NCBI RefSeq assembly: GCF_014649755.1 | Contig: NZ_BMTQ01000001.1 | Coordinates: 496,001-560,000 of the forward strand | Reading direction: 5' to 3' | DNA: 64,000 nucleotides | Source: Streptomyces litmocidini | GTDB taxonomy: Bacteria; Actinomycetota; Actinomycetes; Streptomycetales; Streptomycetaceae | Part shown: in pieces, positions 16,760 through 24,151 of the stretch | Position numbering within the stretch: position 1 is the stretch's first letter | Layout: the number at the start of each line of letters is the position of its first letter | Notes under the pieces: model-generated | Told to the model about the DNA's origin: nothing | What the model saw: only the letters and a program-made list of their open reading frames with translations | Databases searched by the model: none | Translations under genes and position numbers: made by a program

Positions 16760-17680
16760 ATGTACGAGTTGGCGATCCTCGCCAGGGGCGGGATCCTCCT
16801 GACGGTCTGGGCGGTCGCGGCGGGCTGGCCGCCGGGCCGGCTGGCCGGACGGCTGCGCCGGGACGGCTGGCAGCGGATCTGCCGGGGCGCCTGGGCGGCC
16901 CCGGGAAGGGAGGTGGACTGGCGGCTGAGGGCGACGGCCCTCCAGTTCCTGCGCCCGGAACTGGTCTGCAGCCACGGGACGGCGGCGCGGCTGCACCGCA
17001 TCGAGGTCCTGGGCGGGGAGGACCCGGAGGAGCGGCTCGACTTCACGGCTCCACCGCCGGCCAGATCGTGCCGCGGTGACCGGATACGGCTCCACACCAC
17101 GGCCTTCCTCACAGACGGGGACCGGTCCGTCCGGCGCGGTCTGCGGACGACGACGCCGGCGCGGACGGTCGGCGACCTGATGCGGTCCTCGGCGACCCGG
17201 GAGGAGGCGGTGGTCGTCGCGGACTCGGCGCTCGCCCGGCGGGCGGTCGAAGGAGTACGGCGCGAGGCACTCGTCCGCCACGAGGACCTCTCCGCCGAAC
17301 TCGCGGCGCCCCGGCGGGGCGCGGCCCGCGCCCGGACCTGGCTCCGGCTGGCCGAACCGGCGTCGGGCTCCCCTGCGGAGACGGTCGCCCGGTTGAGGAT
17401 GGGCGACACGGGCCTGGTCCCCGAGTGCCAACCGACCCTCCTCACGGCGGACGGCCGGCGCCTGCGCCCCGACTTCCTCTTCCGCACGGCGGGCCTGGCG
17501 GTGGAGATCGAGGGCCACGCCTTCCACGGCACCCGACGGGCCCACGAACGGGACGTCGCCCGCTTCAACGCGCTCCAGTCCTGCCCGCAGATCCGCCGCG
17601 TGCTCCGCTTCACGGCCAGGGAGGTCTTCCGCCACCCGGACCGCATGACGGCGACGATCCGGGCGGCGCTGGCGCTCTAG
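16760..17680 (+). CDS. AbiEi-like N-terminus fused to a DUF559-like nuclease fold
   Basis: A 306-residue protein in two parts. Residues 1-100 look like the winged-helix antitoxin head of AbiEi-type proteins (RLRRDGWQRICRGAWAAPG, then SHGTAARLH). Residues 200-306 resemble the DUF559/Vsr-like PD-(D/E)xK fold (LRPDFLFRTAGLAVEIEGHAFH, with Asp and Glu as candidate metal ligands, then RDVARFNAL). Such proteins are numerous in actinobacteria and their role is not established; no AbiEii-like toxin partner is next to it. Its stop overlaps the stop of the convergent OmpA gene. The ATG at 16760 is chosen over a GTG at 16724. Confidence 0.78.
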   Translation: MYELAILARGGILLTVWAVAAGWPPGRLAGRLRRDGWQRICRGAWAAPGREVDWRLRATALQFLRPELVCSHGTAARLHRIEVLGGEDPEERLDFTAPPPARSCRGDRIRLHTTAFLTDGDRSVRRGLRTTTPARTVGDLMRSSATREEAVVVADSALARRAVEGVRREALVRHEDLSAELAAPRRGAARARTWLRLAEPASGSPAETVARLRMGDTGLVPECQPTLLTADGRRLRPDFLFRTAGLAVEIEGHAFHGTRRAHERDVARFNALQSCPQIRRVLRFTAREVFRHPDRMTATIRAALAL

Positions 17681-18303
17681 GGGGTGGAGGCGGAGGCCGT
17701 GGTCCGGGGGAAGGAGATCTCGACGCGCCGGTTCTTCTTCCGGCCCTCCTCGGTGCGGTTGTCGGCGATCGGGTAGTCCTCGCTGTAGCCGCGGATGTCG
17801 AAGCTCGTCCCCGGGTCGAGGGCCCGCGCCAGCACCTGCTGCACGGCCACGGCCCGCTCCTTCGACAGCTTGAGCCCGTGCTCGTACGTCCCCAGGTTGT
17901 CGGTGAACCCGAAGACCCGGACCCGCCCCGACCCCATCTTCTTGACCTCTGCGGCGATGCCGGCGATACGGGCGGTGGCCTCGGGCGACAGCTTGGCGCT
18001 GTTCTTCGGGAACAGCACCTCGGCCTGCAGCGCGAACGTCACGTCCACGTTCGTGTCCTGCCGCCGCTCCTGCCCGCCCTCCTCCTCGACGATCTGCTTG
18101 ATGTCGAGCACCTTGGCGGGGGCGAGGGTGGCGCCGTCGGGCAGCATCAGCCCCGGGGACCCGGAATCGATGACGGGCGGAGGCGAGGAGGTACCGGCGG
18201 GCCCGGGCCCGTCATCGGCGTACGCGGGAGGCCCGGCGAGCGGCCCCAACGCCACGCACACGAGAAGGAGGGAGGCGAGGCGGCGGTTTCTCGTCGTCGT
18301 CAT
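17677..18303 (-). CDS. Secreted OmpA family protein
   Basis: A 208-residue exported protein with a signal peptide ending near AYADDG (about 30). Its C-terminal OmpA/peptidoglycan-binding domain runs from VLFPKNSAKLSPEATARIAG to RRVEISFPR, with the family core VRVFGFTDNLGTYEHGLKLSKERA and the NRTEEGRKKNRRVE end. OmpA domains bind diaminopimelate-containing peptidoglycan, so the protein probably sits in the cell wall. It follows a lipoprotein gene by nine bases and is probably in the same operon as the end of the Tad cluster. Confidence 0.9.
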   Translation of the reverse strand: MTTTRNRRLASLLLVCVALGPLAGPPAYADDGPGPAGTSSPPPVIDSGSPGLMLPDGATLAPAKVLDIKQIVEEEGGQERRQDTNVDVTFALQAEVLFPKNSAKLSPEATARIAGIAAEVKKMGSGRVRVFGFTDNLGTYEHGLKLSKERAVAVQQVLARALDPGTSFDIRGYSEDYPIADNRTEEGRKKNRRVEISFPRTTASASTP

Positions 18304-18312
18304 GGAGTCGCC

Positions 18313-18897
18313 TCAGGAGAGTTTGAGGGTGGCGGGTTCGAAGGTGGGGAGCTGGAAGCTCACTTCGGTGGTGGAGGCGGGGGGTGCGGGGAATTGGAGG
18401 AATACTGAAATCGATCGGCCAGCAGCAAGGTTGGAGAGCCCTGAAGTGGTCAGCGGTCGACCGTCAGTGTCCCTGAGCACGTAGTACCGCTTTTTTCCGA
18501 CCGAGTCGACCAGCGTGGCGCCTCCCAGAGAGTTGCCGTGCTTCACCACCTCCGTCTCGTCTCCACTCAGACGTGAGGGAATGATGGTTGAGGACTCGGA
18601 CGTGTTCTTCAGTTGGCCCTTGATGGTCAAGAAGCCGCCTGCATCGCGTTCTGTCGAGGAGATGGCCAGCTCCAACCCCTTCTGCCCCTTGAGAAGTGCA
18701 AGCGTCTCCGTGGGTTCCTCGGCCTCTTGTGACTCTCGGGTGGCCGATGATCCCTGCTGGGGCGTGGCACTCGTTGAGGCGGGCTTGTTTCCACTGGGCT
18801 TCTCGTCGGCGCCGCACCCGGCCACGAAGAGTGCCACGGACGTGATCGCGACGGCGACCACCCCTCTGCGGGTCTTCCTTGCGTAGCGCGCGTTCAT
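18313..18897 (-). CDS. Lipoprotein of unknown function
   Basis: A 194-residue lipoprotein. The signal peptide ends in a lipobox, ALFVAGCGAD, with Cys at about 28. A Ser/Thr/Pro-rich linker and a beta-sandwich-like region follow (TIKGQLKNTSESSTIIPSRL, then SISVFLQFPAPPAS), similar in style to DUF4352/Ig-like accessory domains. The ATG at 18897 has AAGGAAGC as ribosome site. It lies between the TadG-like gene and the OmpA gene and is presumably co-transcribed with them. Its base composition is visibly lower in GC than its neighbours, a sign of different origin. Confidence 0.8.
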   Translation of the reverse strand: MNARYARKTRRGVVAVAITSVALFVAGCGADEKPSGNKPASTSATPQQGSSATRESQEAEEPTETLALLKGQKGLELAISSTERDAGGFLTIKGQLKNTSESSTIIPSRLSGDETEVVKHGNSLGGATLVDSVGKKRYYVLRDTDGRPLTTSGLSNLAAGRSISVFLQFPAPPASTTEVSFQLPTFEPATLKLS

Positions 18898-18925
18898 GAA
18901 GCGTGCTTCCTTTACTCGTCGCGGG

Positions 18926-19573
18926 TCAGTCCGACAGTCGGACTCTGAAAAGATCAGCGGCGTCGGGGAGGGTTGGGCTGTGAGGATCGATCTCCCACGG
19001 CTCGCCATCACAGATGAGGCCGACTATGGGCCCCTCGTCATCGGGCTCTTCGTCGTCCTCACCGGGGCTCGTAGGCGTCGCCCCCGGTGAGGGTCCGGGC
19101 GAATCCGAAGGGGGTAGCGGTCCACCGAAGGTGCAACGAGATTCGAGTACAGCTTCAGCAGACGCCGTTGCGTCCTTCGGCTTTTGTCCCGTTGTACGTA
19201 CGGTCACCTTGAAACCATGCTCGCCGGTAGCGAGAGGAACACACCCGCCGTCCCAGAGCACCGCCTTGTTTCGAGCCGCAAACTCCTCTGCTTGCTGGCA
19301 GGCCGCTGAGGTGTCGCTACGCACCCTTCCCTGAAGGAACTTGTCCCATTGCCCAGGCTCGAGGATCACTCCGATCCAGCCGTGCCACAGTTGCTCTCGG
19401 ACATCCTGAGCCGCCGCGAGGGCTGCCGCATCCGCTGCGGTCTGGGCACCGTTCCGAGTGGAAGCTGCCTGCCCGACCAAAAAGTAGGCAAAAGCCAAGA
19501 ACAAGAGCCCTGCAACAACGGCAATATAGACAGGAAAAGCCTGCCCTGCGTCCCTCGATCCTTGCCGACCTAT
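18926..19573 (-). CDS. TadG-like pilus assembly protein lacking a normal start codon
   Basis: About 215 residues. The family start region DAGQAFPVYIAVVAGLLFL is a membrane helix, followed by the TadE/TadG-type AADAAALAAAQDVREQL helix and an external domain with three cysteines and an acidic Pro-rich linker. The frame has no ATG, GTG, CTG or TTG within a sensible distance before DAGQ. Coordinates here use an ATA whose last two bases overlap the flp stop (ATAG). A base-calling indel or a -1 frameshift from flp are alternatives. The GC content is lower than in the rest of the operon. Confidence 0.65.
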   Translation of the reverse strand: MGRQGSRDAGQAFPVYIAVVAGLLFLAFAYFLVGQAASTRNGAQTAADAAALAAAQDVREQLWHGWIGVILEPGQWDKFLQGRVRSDTSAACQQAEEFAARNKAVLWDGGCVPLATGEHGFKVTVRTTGQKPKDATASAEAVLESRCTFGGPLPPSDSPGPSPGATPTSPGEDDEEPDDEGPIVGLICDGEPWEIDPHSPTLPDAADLFRVRLSD

Positions 19574-19779
19574 CCGCCGGTCAACTCGCTGATCTTCTGG
19601 GCAATCGCATCCTTGATCGACTGACCGATGTCCGTACCGGTGATGGCGATGACGATCGCCACCACCACCACGATGATCCCCAGGTACTCCACCGCCGTCT
19701 GCCCGCGGTCCCCCCGCAGCAGTCGGCCGGTCATTCTCATCTTGGCCCTCGTCAGGGCCTTCAGCATCGCGTCGTTCAT
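19570..19779 (-). CDS. Flp/Fap pilin component
   Basis: A 69-residue Flp-type prepilin. After a basic leader (LTRAKMRMTGRLLRGDRG) comes the GQTAVEYLGIIVVVVAIVIA hydrophobic helix with the conserved Glu at +5 of the processing site, which follows Gly in DRG. The ATG at 19779 has a strong GGAGGGG ribosome site. It would be cut by the A24 peptidase and assembled by the TadA-TadB-TadC machine encoded upstream. A 191-base gap separates it from tadC, so it may have its own promoter, as pilin genes often do. Confidence 0.92.
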   Translation of the reverse strand: MNDAMLKALTRAKMRMTGRLLRGDRGQTAVEYLGIIVVVVAIVIAITGTDIGQSIKDAIAQKISELTGG

Positions 19780-19970
19780 CGTGGTCCCCTCCGCTTTCGG
19801 ACGCCTGCGTATGGGCACGGTATGCCGACGGGCGGGTCGGCGGACAGGCCCCGGTCATCGGGTGGGGGCGATGCAGCGGGTCCATCGGCTCCACCCCCTC
19901 ACACTCAGTCCGCACTTTGGCACATCGGGTTGCGTGTCCGAAGCCGTTTCCCCCGAATATGTCACCGCGC

Positions 19971-20858
19971 TCACTTGCCCGTCACCGACCCGAAGTCCGT
20001 CCCCGTGCCCAGGAACAGGCCCGCTCCCAGCAGGATCATGGTCGCCGGGACCATCAGCGTCGTGATCACCATCGTCGCCTTCGGGACCGCCTTCGCCGCC
20101 TTGCGCCGGGCGTTCTGCGCGTCCGTGCGCCGCATGTCGTTGGCGATCTGGATCAGCGTGTCGACGATCGGCGCTCCCAGCTCCTCACCCTGCTGCAGCG
20201 CGGTCACGAACTGCGCCACCTGCTCCGAGTCGTTGCGGCGCCGCAGTTCGTCGAAGGCCTGGCGGCGGCTGACGCCCATGTCCATCTGGCGGAGCGTGAT
20301 GCGGAGTTCGTCGGCCCACGGGCCCTCGTACTTCTCCGCGACCCGTTCCAGCGCCTGGCGGAAGCCCAGGCCGGCGCTGACCACGACGGCCAGGACGTCC
20401 AGGAAGTCCGGCAGCGTGCGTTCGATCTGGTCCTTGCGGATCCTGACCGCGGACCAGATCCCGACCTCCGTCCAGAACGCGCCGAACGCGAGCAGCAGCA
20501 GGGCCGTCACGTACGAGCCCTTGCTCAGCATCACCAGGCCGCCGAGGCCGCCCAGGAAGCCGTAGACCGCCCGCCTCGCCCCGTACCGGTCGATGGTCAG
20601 GCCGCCGGGGTTGCCCGCCAGGTCGATCCGGCGGCGGACGGCGTTCACCCGCTTCGGGCCCATCAGCCGGAGCACGGCCGGCGACCAGCGCATGCCCAGG
20701 CGGTCGACGGCCGAGTCGACGGCTCCGGTGCGGGTGGCGCCGACTTCCAGGGCGAGTCTGAGGTCGTCGGGGAGCTTGGCGTCGGCTCGGTAGAGGCGCA
20801 GGCCGTGGGCGAAGCCCGCGACGGCCAGGGCCGCCAGGAGCGCGAGGAGGAGGTCCAT
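19971..20858 (-). CDS. tadC: Tad platform protein, type II secretion F family (TadC)
   Basis: A 295-residue inner-membrane platform protein with an N-terminal helix, a pair of helices around residues 95-130, and the T2SSF core LPDFLDVLAVVVSAGLGFRQ and SRRQAFDELRRRN. The core continues QFVTALQQGEELGAPIVDTL, and a C-terminal helix pair ends the protein. TadC and TadB form the membrane platform on which the TadA ATPase drives Flp polymerisation. It starts 13 bases after tadB in the same operon. Confidence 0.93.
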   Translation of the reverse strand: MDLLLALLAALAVAGFAHGLRLYRADAKLPDDLRLALEVGATRTGAVDSAVDRLGMRWSPAVLRLMGPKRVNAVRRRIDLAGNPGGLTIDRYGARRAVYGFLGGLGGLVMLSKGSYVTALLLLAFGAFWTEVGIWSAVRIRKDQIERTLPDFLDVLAVVVSAGLGFRQALERVAEKYEGPWADELRITLRQMDMGVSRRQAFDELRRRNDSEQVAQFVTALQQGEELGAPIVDTLIQIANDMRRTDAQNARRKAAKAVPKATMVITTLMVPATMILLGAGLFLGTGTDFGSVTGK

Positions 20859-20871
20859 CAGGCACGGGCCC

Positions 20872-21819
20872 TTACACGTCGATCTTCGAGAAGCGGCGGA
20901 TGACGGCGAAGCCGACCACGTACAGCGCGAACGCCGCCACCACGGCGAACTGTCCGATGCCCGAGGCCGTCATCCGGTCGAGCGCCCCCGGCTCCATGTT
21001 GTCGATGAGGAGGAGCGAACCGATGCCGATGACGGGGACGGAGTACGCGGTCATGCTCACCTGGGAGAGCTGGGTGCGGACCTCGCGCCGGGTCTCCTTG
21101 CGTTCCTCCAGGGTCTCGGTGAGGTTCCGCAGGGAGGAGACGACGGTGCCGCCGGCCCGGTTGGCGAGGACGAGGGTGGTGACGAGGACGACGAGTTCGC
21201 GGGAGGGGAGGCGCGCGGCGAGCTCTCCCAGCGCGTCGTCGAGGGAGGTGCCCACGGCCAGCTGCTGGGCCACCTTCTCCAGTTCGTCGCCCGCCGGTGC
21301 CTCCAGTTCTTCGGCGGCCAGGCCGAGGGCCATGCGGAGGGCGAGTCCGGCCTGTGTGGCGTTGGCCAGGATGCGGGAGAGTTCGGGGAGTTGGTTGATG
21401 AAGCGCTCGATGCGTTTCTGGCGTTGCCAGTTGAGGTAGCCGAGCGCCACCCAGATGCCGAGGAGTCCGCAGATCGGGCCGAAGAACGGGGACAGCGCCG
21501 CCTGTCCCACGGTCCAGAGCACCGCCACGGTCGCCGCGAGGGCCACCGTGAACTCGCCGGGCGTGATGTCGAGGCCGGTCGCCGCGATCCGCAGTTCCAG
21601 TCTCCGGCCGAGGGCGGTCTTCCGCACCCGTCGGTCGATCCCCCGGAAGCGGCGCCTGCGGCGGCCGGTCGCGGCCTCCGGTTCGCCGCTCTCGTCGAGC
21701 CGGGCGACGAGGGCGGCGTGGCGGCGGGCCCCGCTCGCGTACAGCTGGACGCCGACGACGCCCAGGACGCAGGCGAGCAGCGCCACGCCCACGGTCAGCC
21801 AGAAGGGGTCCGTCGTCAT
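20872..21819 (-). CDS. tadB: Tad platform protein, type II secretion F family (TadB)
   Basis: A 315-residue platform protein. It has an N-terminal membrane helix from MTTDPFWLTVGVALLAC, a basic cytoplasmic stretch, helices near 90-130, and the T2SSF domain INQLPELSRILANATQAGLA, VAQQLAVGTSLDDALGELAA. C-terminal helices end IRRFSKIDV. The ATG at 21819 overlaps the TGA of the preceding tiny ORF. The first codons (MTTDP) are those repeated, in degenerate form, in the two small ORFs upstream, so the junction probably grew by duplication of this start region. Confidence 0.93.
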   Translation of the reverse strand: MTTDPFWLTVGVALLACVLGVVGVQLYASGARRHAALVARLDESGEPEAATGRRRRRFRGIDRRVRKTALGRRLELRIAATGLDITPGEFTVALAATVAVLWTVGQAALSPFFGPICGLLGIWVALGYLNWQRQKRIERFINQLPELSRILANATQAGLALRMALGLAAEELEAPAGDELEKVAQQLAVGTSLDDALGELAARLPSRELVVLVTTLVLANRAGGTVVSSLRNLTETLEERKETRREVRTQLSQVSMTAYSVPVIGIGSLLLIDNMEPGALDRMTASGIGQFAVVAAFALYVVGFAVIRRFSKIDV

Positions 21820-21938
21820 GGTCGTGCCTCGGGCCGCCGGGTCGGGTCCGTCGTCGTCCACCGGTCCGCCCGTCCCCGGGCCGGTTCCACCGGTCCCCGG
21901 GCCGGGTCCACCGGTCCCCAGGTCGGGTCCGTCGTCAT
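21816..21938 (-). CDS. Small repeat-built ORF B at the tadA-tadB junction
   Basis: A 40-codon ORF, MTTDPTWGPVDPARG... to TRRPEARP. It begins by overlapping the TGA of small ORF A (ATGA) and ends by overlapping the ATG of tadB (ATGA). The sequence consists of degenerate copies of the tadB start (TTDPT motifs) and PVDPARG/PVEPARG repeats. There is no membrane helix or known motif. It may work only as a translation bridge that delivers ribosomes from tadA to tadB. Whether the peptide is stable is unknown. Confidence 0.5.
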   Translation of the reverse strand: MTTDPTWGPVDPARGPVEPARGRADRWTTTDPTRRPEARP

Positions 21939-22012
21939 CGCTCCTCCCCCGGTCGCCACGTCGGGTCCGTCGTCCACCGCTCCCCCGGCCGCCAGGTCGG
22001 ATCGGTCGTCAT
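21817..22012 (-). repeat. Degenerate 36-38-bp tandem repeat at the tadA-tadB junction
   Basis: At least four imperfect copies of an (ATG/TGG)ACGACGGACCC unit extend from the tadB start upstream. Adjacent CCGGCCCGGGGACCGGTGG copies fill the middle. The repeat supplies both small ORFs and their stop-start overlaps. Confidence 0.7.
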
Positions 22013-22051
22013 CGTCACTGCGCCTCCGGTGGGCACGTGGGCTTCGGTCAT
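21935..22051 (-). CDS. Small repeat-built ORF A at the tadA-tadB junction
   Basis: A 38-codon ORF starting MTEAHVPTGG, containing two copies of TTDPTWRPGE, and ending EER. Its ATG overlaps the tadA stop by four bases, and its TGA overlaps the ATG of small ORF B by four bases. A GGAG-like sequence (GAGGCGGAG) precedes the start inside tadA. The repeat unit is about 36-38 bp and matches the tadB start region. The 38-bp step is what shifts the frame, so that one ORF closes and the next opens. Confidence 0.5.
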   Translation of the reverse strand: MTEAHVPTGGAVTMTTDPTWRPGERWTTDPTWRPGEER

Positions 22052-23394
22052 CGCTCCGCCTCTCGGGTGGCCAGATGGGCGTCCGTCGTCGCCACGCCGA
22101 ACGCCTGCGGGATCGGCTGGCCCGCCAGGTAGAGCCGTTCGGCGACGCGCCGGGGCAGCGGGTGGTACGCGAACCTCCCGTACACCCGTCCGTCGGCAGC
22201 GACCGGCTGCGCCTCGAAGCGGCAGACCGTGGCCAGCAGGAAGCGTTCCCGGCCGTGCGAGGCGAGGACGGAGATCTCGGTGATGCGGCGCGTGCCGTCC
22301 GGGTGGCGGGTGAGCTGGACCAGGACGTCGACCGCGCTGTTGATCTGGTCGCGGAGCGCCTCGAACGGAACCTTCACCTCGGACATCGAGGCCAGGGTCT
22401 GGAGCCGCATCAGGGCGTCCTCGGCCGAGTTGGCGTGGACGGTGGCGAGCGAGCCGTCGTGGCCGGTGGACATCGCCTGGAGCATGTCGAGGGTCTCGCC
22501 GCCGCGGACCTCGCCGACGATGATGCGGTCGGGGCGCATGCGCAGGGAGTTGCGCACGAGGTCCCGGATGGAGATCGCCCCGCGGCCCTCGATGTTCGGG
22601 GGGCGGGCCTCCAGGCGGATGACGTGGGACTGCTGGAGCTGGAGTTCGGCCGAGTCCTCGATGGTGATGATCCGCTCGCCGTCCGGGACGAGGCCGGAGA
22701 GCGCGTTGAGGAGGGTCGTCTTCCCGGTGCCGGTGGCGCCGGAGACGATCAGGTTGAACTTGGCCTGCACGAGCCCGGAGAGCAGGAGCAGCATCTGTTC
22801 GTCGAGGGAGCCGAGGCCGATCATCTCGTGGAGCGTGTACGCCCGGGGGAAGCGGCGGATCGTGAGCGTGGCCCCGGTGAGCGAGAGCGGCGGGATGATC
22901 ACGTTGACGCGCTCGCCGGAGGGGAGCCGGGCGTCGACCATCGGGTTCGACTCGTCGACGCGCCGGTTGACGGTGGAGACGATCCGCTCGATCGTCTGCA
23001 TCAGCTGCTCGTGGGAGGCGAAGCGGAGCGGGAGGAGTTCGACGCGGCCGCCGCGCTCGATGAAGATCTGGTCGGGGCCGTTGACCATGATCTCCGTGAT
23101 GGAGGCGTCTTCGAGGAGCGGTTCGAGCACACCGAGGCCGAGGGCCTCGTCGACGACCCGGCGGATCAGCTGCGCCCGCTCGGCGGTGGAGAGGACCGGG
23201 CCCTCGCGGCTGATGATGTGGCCGAGGACGCGCTCCAGGCGGGCCCGGCGCTCGGCCGCCGCGAGGGCGGACATCTCGGTGAGGTCGATCTCCTCCAGGA
23301 GCTTGGCCCGGAAGGCGGCGACGAGGTGGCCGTCCTCCCGGCCCCCGCCCGTGGCCTTCTCCTCGGGGGCGCTGATCCGGGCGCGCAGGCTCAT
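22048..23394 (-). CDS. tadA: Tad pilus assembly ATPase (TadA/CpaF)
   Basis: A 448-residue GSPE-type secretion ATPase. The N-terminal domain runs to about 130 and includes SITEIMVNGPDQIFIERGG. Walker A is VSGATGTGKTTLLNALSG, the Asp box ITIEDSAELQL, and Walker B MRPDRIIVGEVRGGE; the His box is STGHDGSLATVHANS. It powers Flp pilus assembly from the cytoplasmic face. The ATG at 23394 has a consensus AGGAGG and overlaps the preceding tadE stop. The gene ends with a TGA that overlaps small ORF A. Confidence 0.95.
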   Translation of the reverse strand: MSLRARISAPEEKATGGGREDGHLVAAFRAKLLEEIDLTEMSALAAAERRARLERVLGHIISREGPVLSTAERAQLIRRVVDEALGLGVLEPLLEDASITEIMVNGPDQIFIERGGRVELLPLRFASHEQLMQTIERIVSTVNRRVDESNPMVDARLPSGERVNVIIPPLSLTGATLTIRRFPRAYTLHEMIGLGSLDEQMLLLLSGLVQAKFNLIVSGATGTGKTTLLNALSGLVPDGERIITIEDSAELQLQQSHVIRLEARPPNIEGRGAISIRDLVRNSLRMRPDRIIVGEVRGGETLDMLQAMSTGHDGSLATVHANSAEDALMRLQTLASMSEVKVPFEALRDQINSAVDVLVQLTRHPDGTRRITEISVLASHGRERFLLATVCRFEAQPVAADGRVYGRFAYHPLPRRVAERLYLAGQPIPQAFGVATTDAHLATREAER

Positions 23395-23786
23395 CGCAGG
23401 TCCTCCTGGTCGGACGTCTCGAGCAGGGGCATGGTGGCGGTCTTCTCGACGGTTCCGAAGTCGTCCCAGAAGGGCACGACGGACGGGATGGTGACGGTGA
23501 CGGTGACGGTGACCTCGCCGTCGCCCCCGGAGGGGACGGCCATCGGCTTGACCCAACCGCTCGTCGCCTCGGTGGCCGCCGTCTGGGCGTCGAGCCGGGG
23601 CTCGTCGTCGGTGGTCACGGCTCGGGCGGCCGCCCGAGCCGCCGTGCCCGCCTGCTGGGCCGCGTACGCGGCGACGCCGAGCTGGAGCCCCGCCATGCCG
23701 ACGATGAGGAGGATGGGGAGGAAGCCGAGGTATTCGATGGCGGCCTGGCCCCGGTCGCGGGGCCTGCCCTGCGGTGGGTTCGTCAT
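23391..23786 (-). CDS. TadE-like pseudopilin
   Basis: A 131-residue protein with a basic N-terminus, then DRGQAAIEYLGFLPILLIVG, the TadE membrane helix with Glu at +5 after Gly. A VAAYAAQQAGTAARAAARA helix and a small beta-rich external part follow, with VTVTVTV repeats. TadE proteins are processed by the prepilin peptidase and act as minor pilins. It overlaps the neighbouring tadE gene and tadA by ATGA on each side. Confidence 0.9.
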   Translation of the reverse strand: MTNPPQGRPRDRGQAAIEYLGFLPILLIVGMAGLQLGVAAYAAQQAGTAARAAARAVTTDDEPRLDAQTAATEATSGWVKPMAVPSGGDGEVTVTVTVTIPSVVPFWDDFGTVEKTATMPLLETSDQEDLR

Positions 23787-24148
23787 GGGGTCGAGACCTC
23801 CTCGTCCACGGCGCCCGCTTCGGCCGTGACCGGGAACAGGCCCCCGAGCCCCGGGACGAGGGCCGGCACCTCGACGCTGACTTCGACGTGGACCATGCCT
23901 CCACCCCTCTGGCAGTCTCCGCCGGAGGCGCTCCAGGCGCCGTCGACGTGGCGGCCGGCGGCGGCGGGCCCGTCGTCCCCCACCGCGCACGCCCGCGCCG
24001 CCTCGTCCGCCGCGTTCCCCGCCAGCGTGTACGTGTAACCCACCAGGACGACCTGCCACAGCAGCGCCAGCGTGAGCAGGATCAGCGGCACCATTCCGAG
24101 GAACTCCACCGCCACCTGTCCCCTGTCGTCGTCCCGGTGCGTCCGCAT
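23783..24148 (-). CDS. TadE-like pseudopilin, second copy
   Basis: A 121-residue protein of the same design: DDDRGQVAVEFLGMVPLILL, with the TadE helix and Glu at +5. A TLAGNAADEAARACAVG helix follows, then an external segment with two cysteines (ACAVG and GDCQRG) that could pair. It follows cpaE after three bases and overlaps the next tadE by ATGA. Two adjacent TadE-like genes are usual in actinobacterial Tad operons and may form a heteromeric minor pilin. Confidence 0.9.
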   Translation of the reverse strand: MRTHRDDDRGQVAVEFLGMVPLILLTLALLWQVVLVGYTYTLAGNAADEAARACAVGDDGPAAAGRHVDGAWSASGGDCQRGGGMVHVEVSVEVPALVPGLGGLFPVTAEAGAVDEEVSTP

Positions 24149-24151
24149 CGT

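Noticed and set aside
21820..22047. Reading the tadA-tadB spacer as an N-terminal extension of TadB
   Set aside because: The upstream in-frame extension from 21861 has no ribosome site and adds no family residues. The ATG at 21819 matches the TadB helix start and overlaps the preceding stop.
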